32,295 bases of DNA, taken from NCBI GenBank assembly GCA_002433075.1, contig DJHM01000019.1, forward strand, positions 1-32,295, given 5' to 3'. How positions within the stretch are numbered: the first letter of the stretch is position 1; each line of letters opens with the position of its first letter. The notes under the pieces were generated by a model. The model was not told where the DNA came from. It did not search any database and saw only the letters and a list, made by a program, of their open reading frames with translations. This DNA is from Latescibacteria bacterium UBA6620 (GTDB lineage Bacteria > Latescibacterota > UBA2968). Made by a program: the position numbers and the translations under genes. Below, piece after piece: positions 31,755-32,295 of this stretch.

Positions 31755-32273
31755 ATGAACTTCAAAGATTACTACGAAATCCTGGGTGTATCACGTCGTG
31801 CGCCTCAAGAGGAAATCCGGAAGGCCTACCGCGACCTGGCCAGGCGACTTCATCCGGATGTGTCAAGCGAGGATGGCTCAGAGGAACGGTTCAAAGACGT
31901 AGGGGAGGCCTACGAGGTACTCAAAGATTCAGAGAAGAGAGCGCGCTATGACGAATACGTGATGGCCTGGAAACAGGCGAATGGCAACGTGGGTCCACAG
32001 GGATTTTCGTTCGCGGAGAGCGTGGGCGCCAATGAGTTTGGGAGTTTTTTCGATATTCTCGTGCACCATTTCGGGGCTGGAAGGTCGTCGCGATTCGGGT
32101 TTAACGAGTCTCCGAGGCCTGGTTCGCCCTGGTGGTGGAACGCAGCCGCCGATCACGAAGGCCCGATTAGACTGACACTCGAGGAGGCGACCACAGCCGC
32201 CTCCAGAAAGATCACAAAAACAGACCGTGGAACCGGTGCTCGTTCTATCTACGGGATAAATATTCGCCCCTGA
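31755..32273 (+). CDS. DnaJ/CbpA-type J-domain protein, interrupted by an in-frame TGA
   Basis: Residues 1-67 are a complete J domain (DYYEILGVSRRAPQEEIRKAYRDLARRLHPDV with HPD at 33-35), which stimulates the ATPase of DnaK. A Gly/Phe-rich linker follows (about 80-130), then the start of a substrate-binding C-terminal domain (GPIRLTLEEATTAASRKIT). The frame stops at TGA 32271-32273 after INIRP, exactly where family members continue with the conserved glycine of PPG. The bases after the TGA translate LSSGDRI, which fits the consensus that follows. This looks like GGA changed to TGA, or a sequencing error, not a natural end. The protein probably continued past the window edge. It has no zinc-finger segment, so it resembles CbpA more than DnaJ. 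Confidence 0.85.
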   Translation: MNFKDYYEILGVSRRAPQEEIRKAYRDLARRLHPDVSSEDGSEERFKDVGEAYEVLKDSEKRARYDEYVMAWKQANGNVGPQGFSFAESVGANEFGSFFDILVHHFGAGRSSRFGFNESPRPGSPWWWNAAADHEGPIRLTLEEATTAASRKITKTDRGTGARSIYGINIRP

Positions 32274-32295
32274 CTGAGCTCCGGGGACCGCATAC

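Noticed and set aside
32271..32273. UGA recoded as glycine
   Set aside because: Many intact core genes in the window end at TGA, so genome-wide recoding is excluded; a point mutation or error fits better.

Overview
This window looks like a chromosomal segment of a Gram-negative, rod-forming, probably motile bacterium of moderately high GC. The best guess is the FCB superphylum or a neighbouring candidate phylum such as Latescibacterota; this is inferred from gene content, not from a marker gene. The pointers are a secreted cohesin-like protein with an NPFNPST-type C-terminal sorting/FlgD-Ig domain, a decayed second copy of that domain, a large DUF5916-like outer-membrane protein, mreBC, a flagellar rod gene and a CehA/McbA-type metallohydrolase. 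There are no rRNA or tRNA genes, insertion sequences, phage genes or CRISPR arrays. Genes are mostly ordinary, tightly packed core genes, many with overlapping stop/start codons.

Layout. (1) 1-328: decayed 3' end of a sorting-domain gene, with two in-frame amber codons. (2) 622-3802: envelope cluster of a family 2 glycosyltransferase, a flippase-like membrane protein and anmK. (3) 3908-5164: HD-GYP c-di-GMP phosphodiesterase. (4) 5243-10406: tetrapyrrole operon hemX-like / precorrin-2 dehydrogenase / hemA / hemC / fused SUMT-HemD, preceded by an intrinsic terminator that ends right at the first gene's ribosome binding site. (5) 10564-11373: secreted cohesin-like protein. (6) 11467-13147: pcm plus a 56-residue membrane protein, converging on galU. 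(7) 13382-16071: purN, mreB, mreC. (8) 16073-19776: an Old Yellow Enzyme-family oxidoreductase divergent from a class V aminotransferase and a D-2-hydroxyacid dehydrogenase. (9) 19958-20509: a lone flgC behind a sigma-54-type promoter. (10) 20674-22010, minus strand: asd under a lysine riboswitch with its own terminator, divergent from an inositol-monophosphatase-family gene. (11) 23178-26238: outer-membrane protein whose leader may fold into a structured RNA. (12) 26317-28314, minus strand: hybrid sensor kinase. (13) 28510-30990: CehA/McbA-like metallohydrolase. (14) 31263-32295: hsp20 and a DnaJ/CbpA-type gene interrupted by an in-frame TGA near the window edge.

How the genes work together. 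The heme block takes glutamyl-tRNA to uroporphyrinogen III (hemA, hemC, hemD; hemB and hemL are elsewhere) and diverts part of it to siroheme or corrinoids (SUMT plus precorrin-2 dehydrogenase). AnmK recycles cell-wall anhydro-MurNAc, and MreB/MreC direct elongation. asd sits at the lysine/threonine/methionine branch and its leader carries a full L-box aptamer with terminator, so lysine is predicted to shut it off. hsp20 and dnaJ form a small chaperone cluster behind a promoter flanked by inverted-repeat operator candidates.

Most notable observations: the asd lysine riboswitch with a matching kissing loop; a possible new leader RNA at 23252-23349; the sigma-54 promoter on an isolated flgC; the terminator embedded at the start of the heme operon; the paired TGCCA-N3-TGGCA elements before hsp20; and two genes broken by in-frame stops at otherwise conserved positions. 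I found no clearly new multi-gene system.
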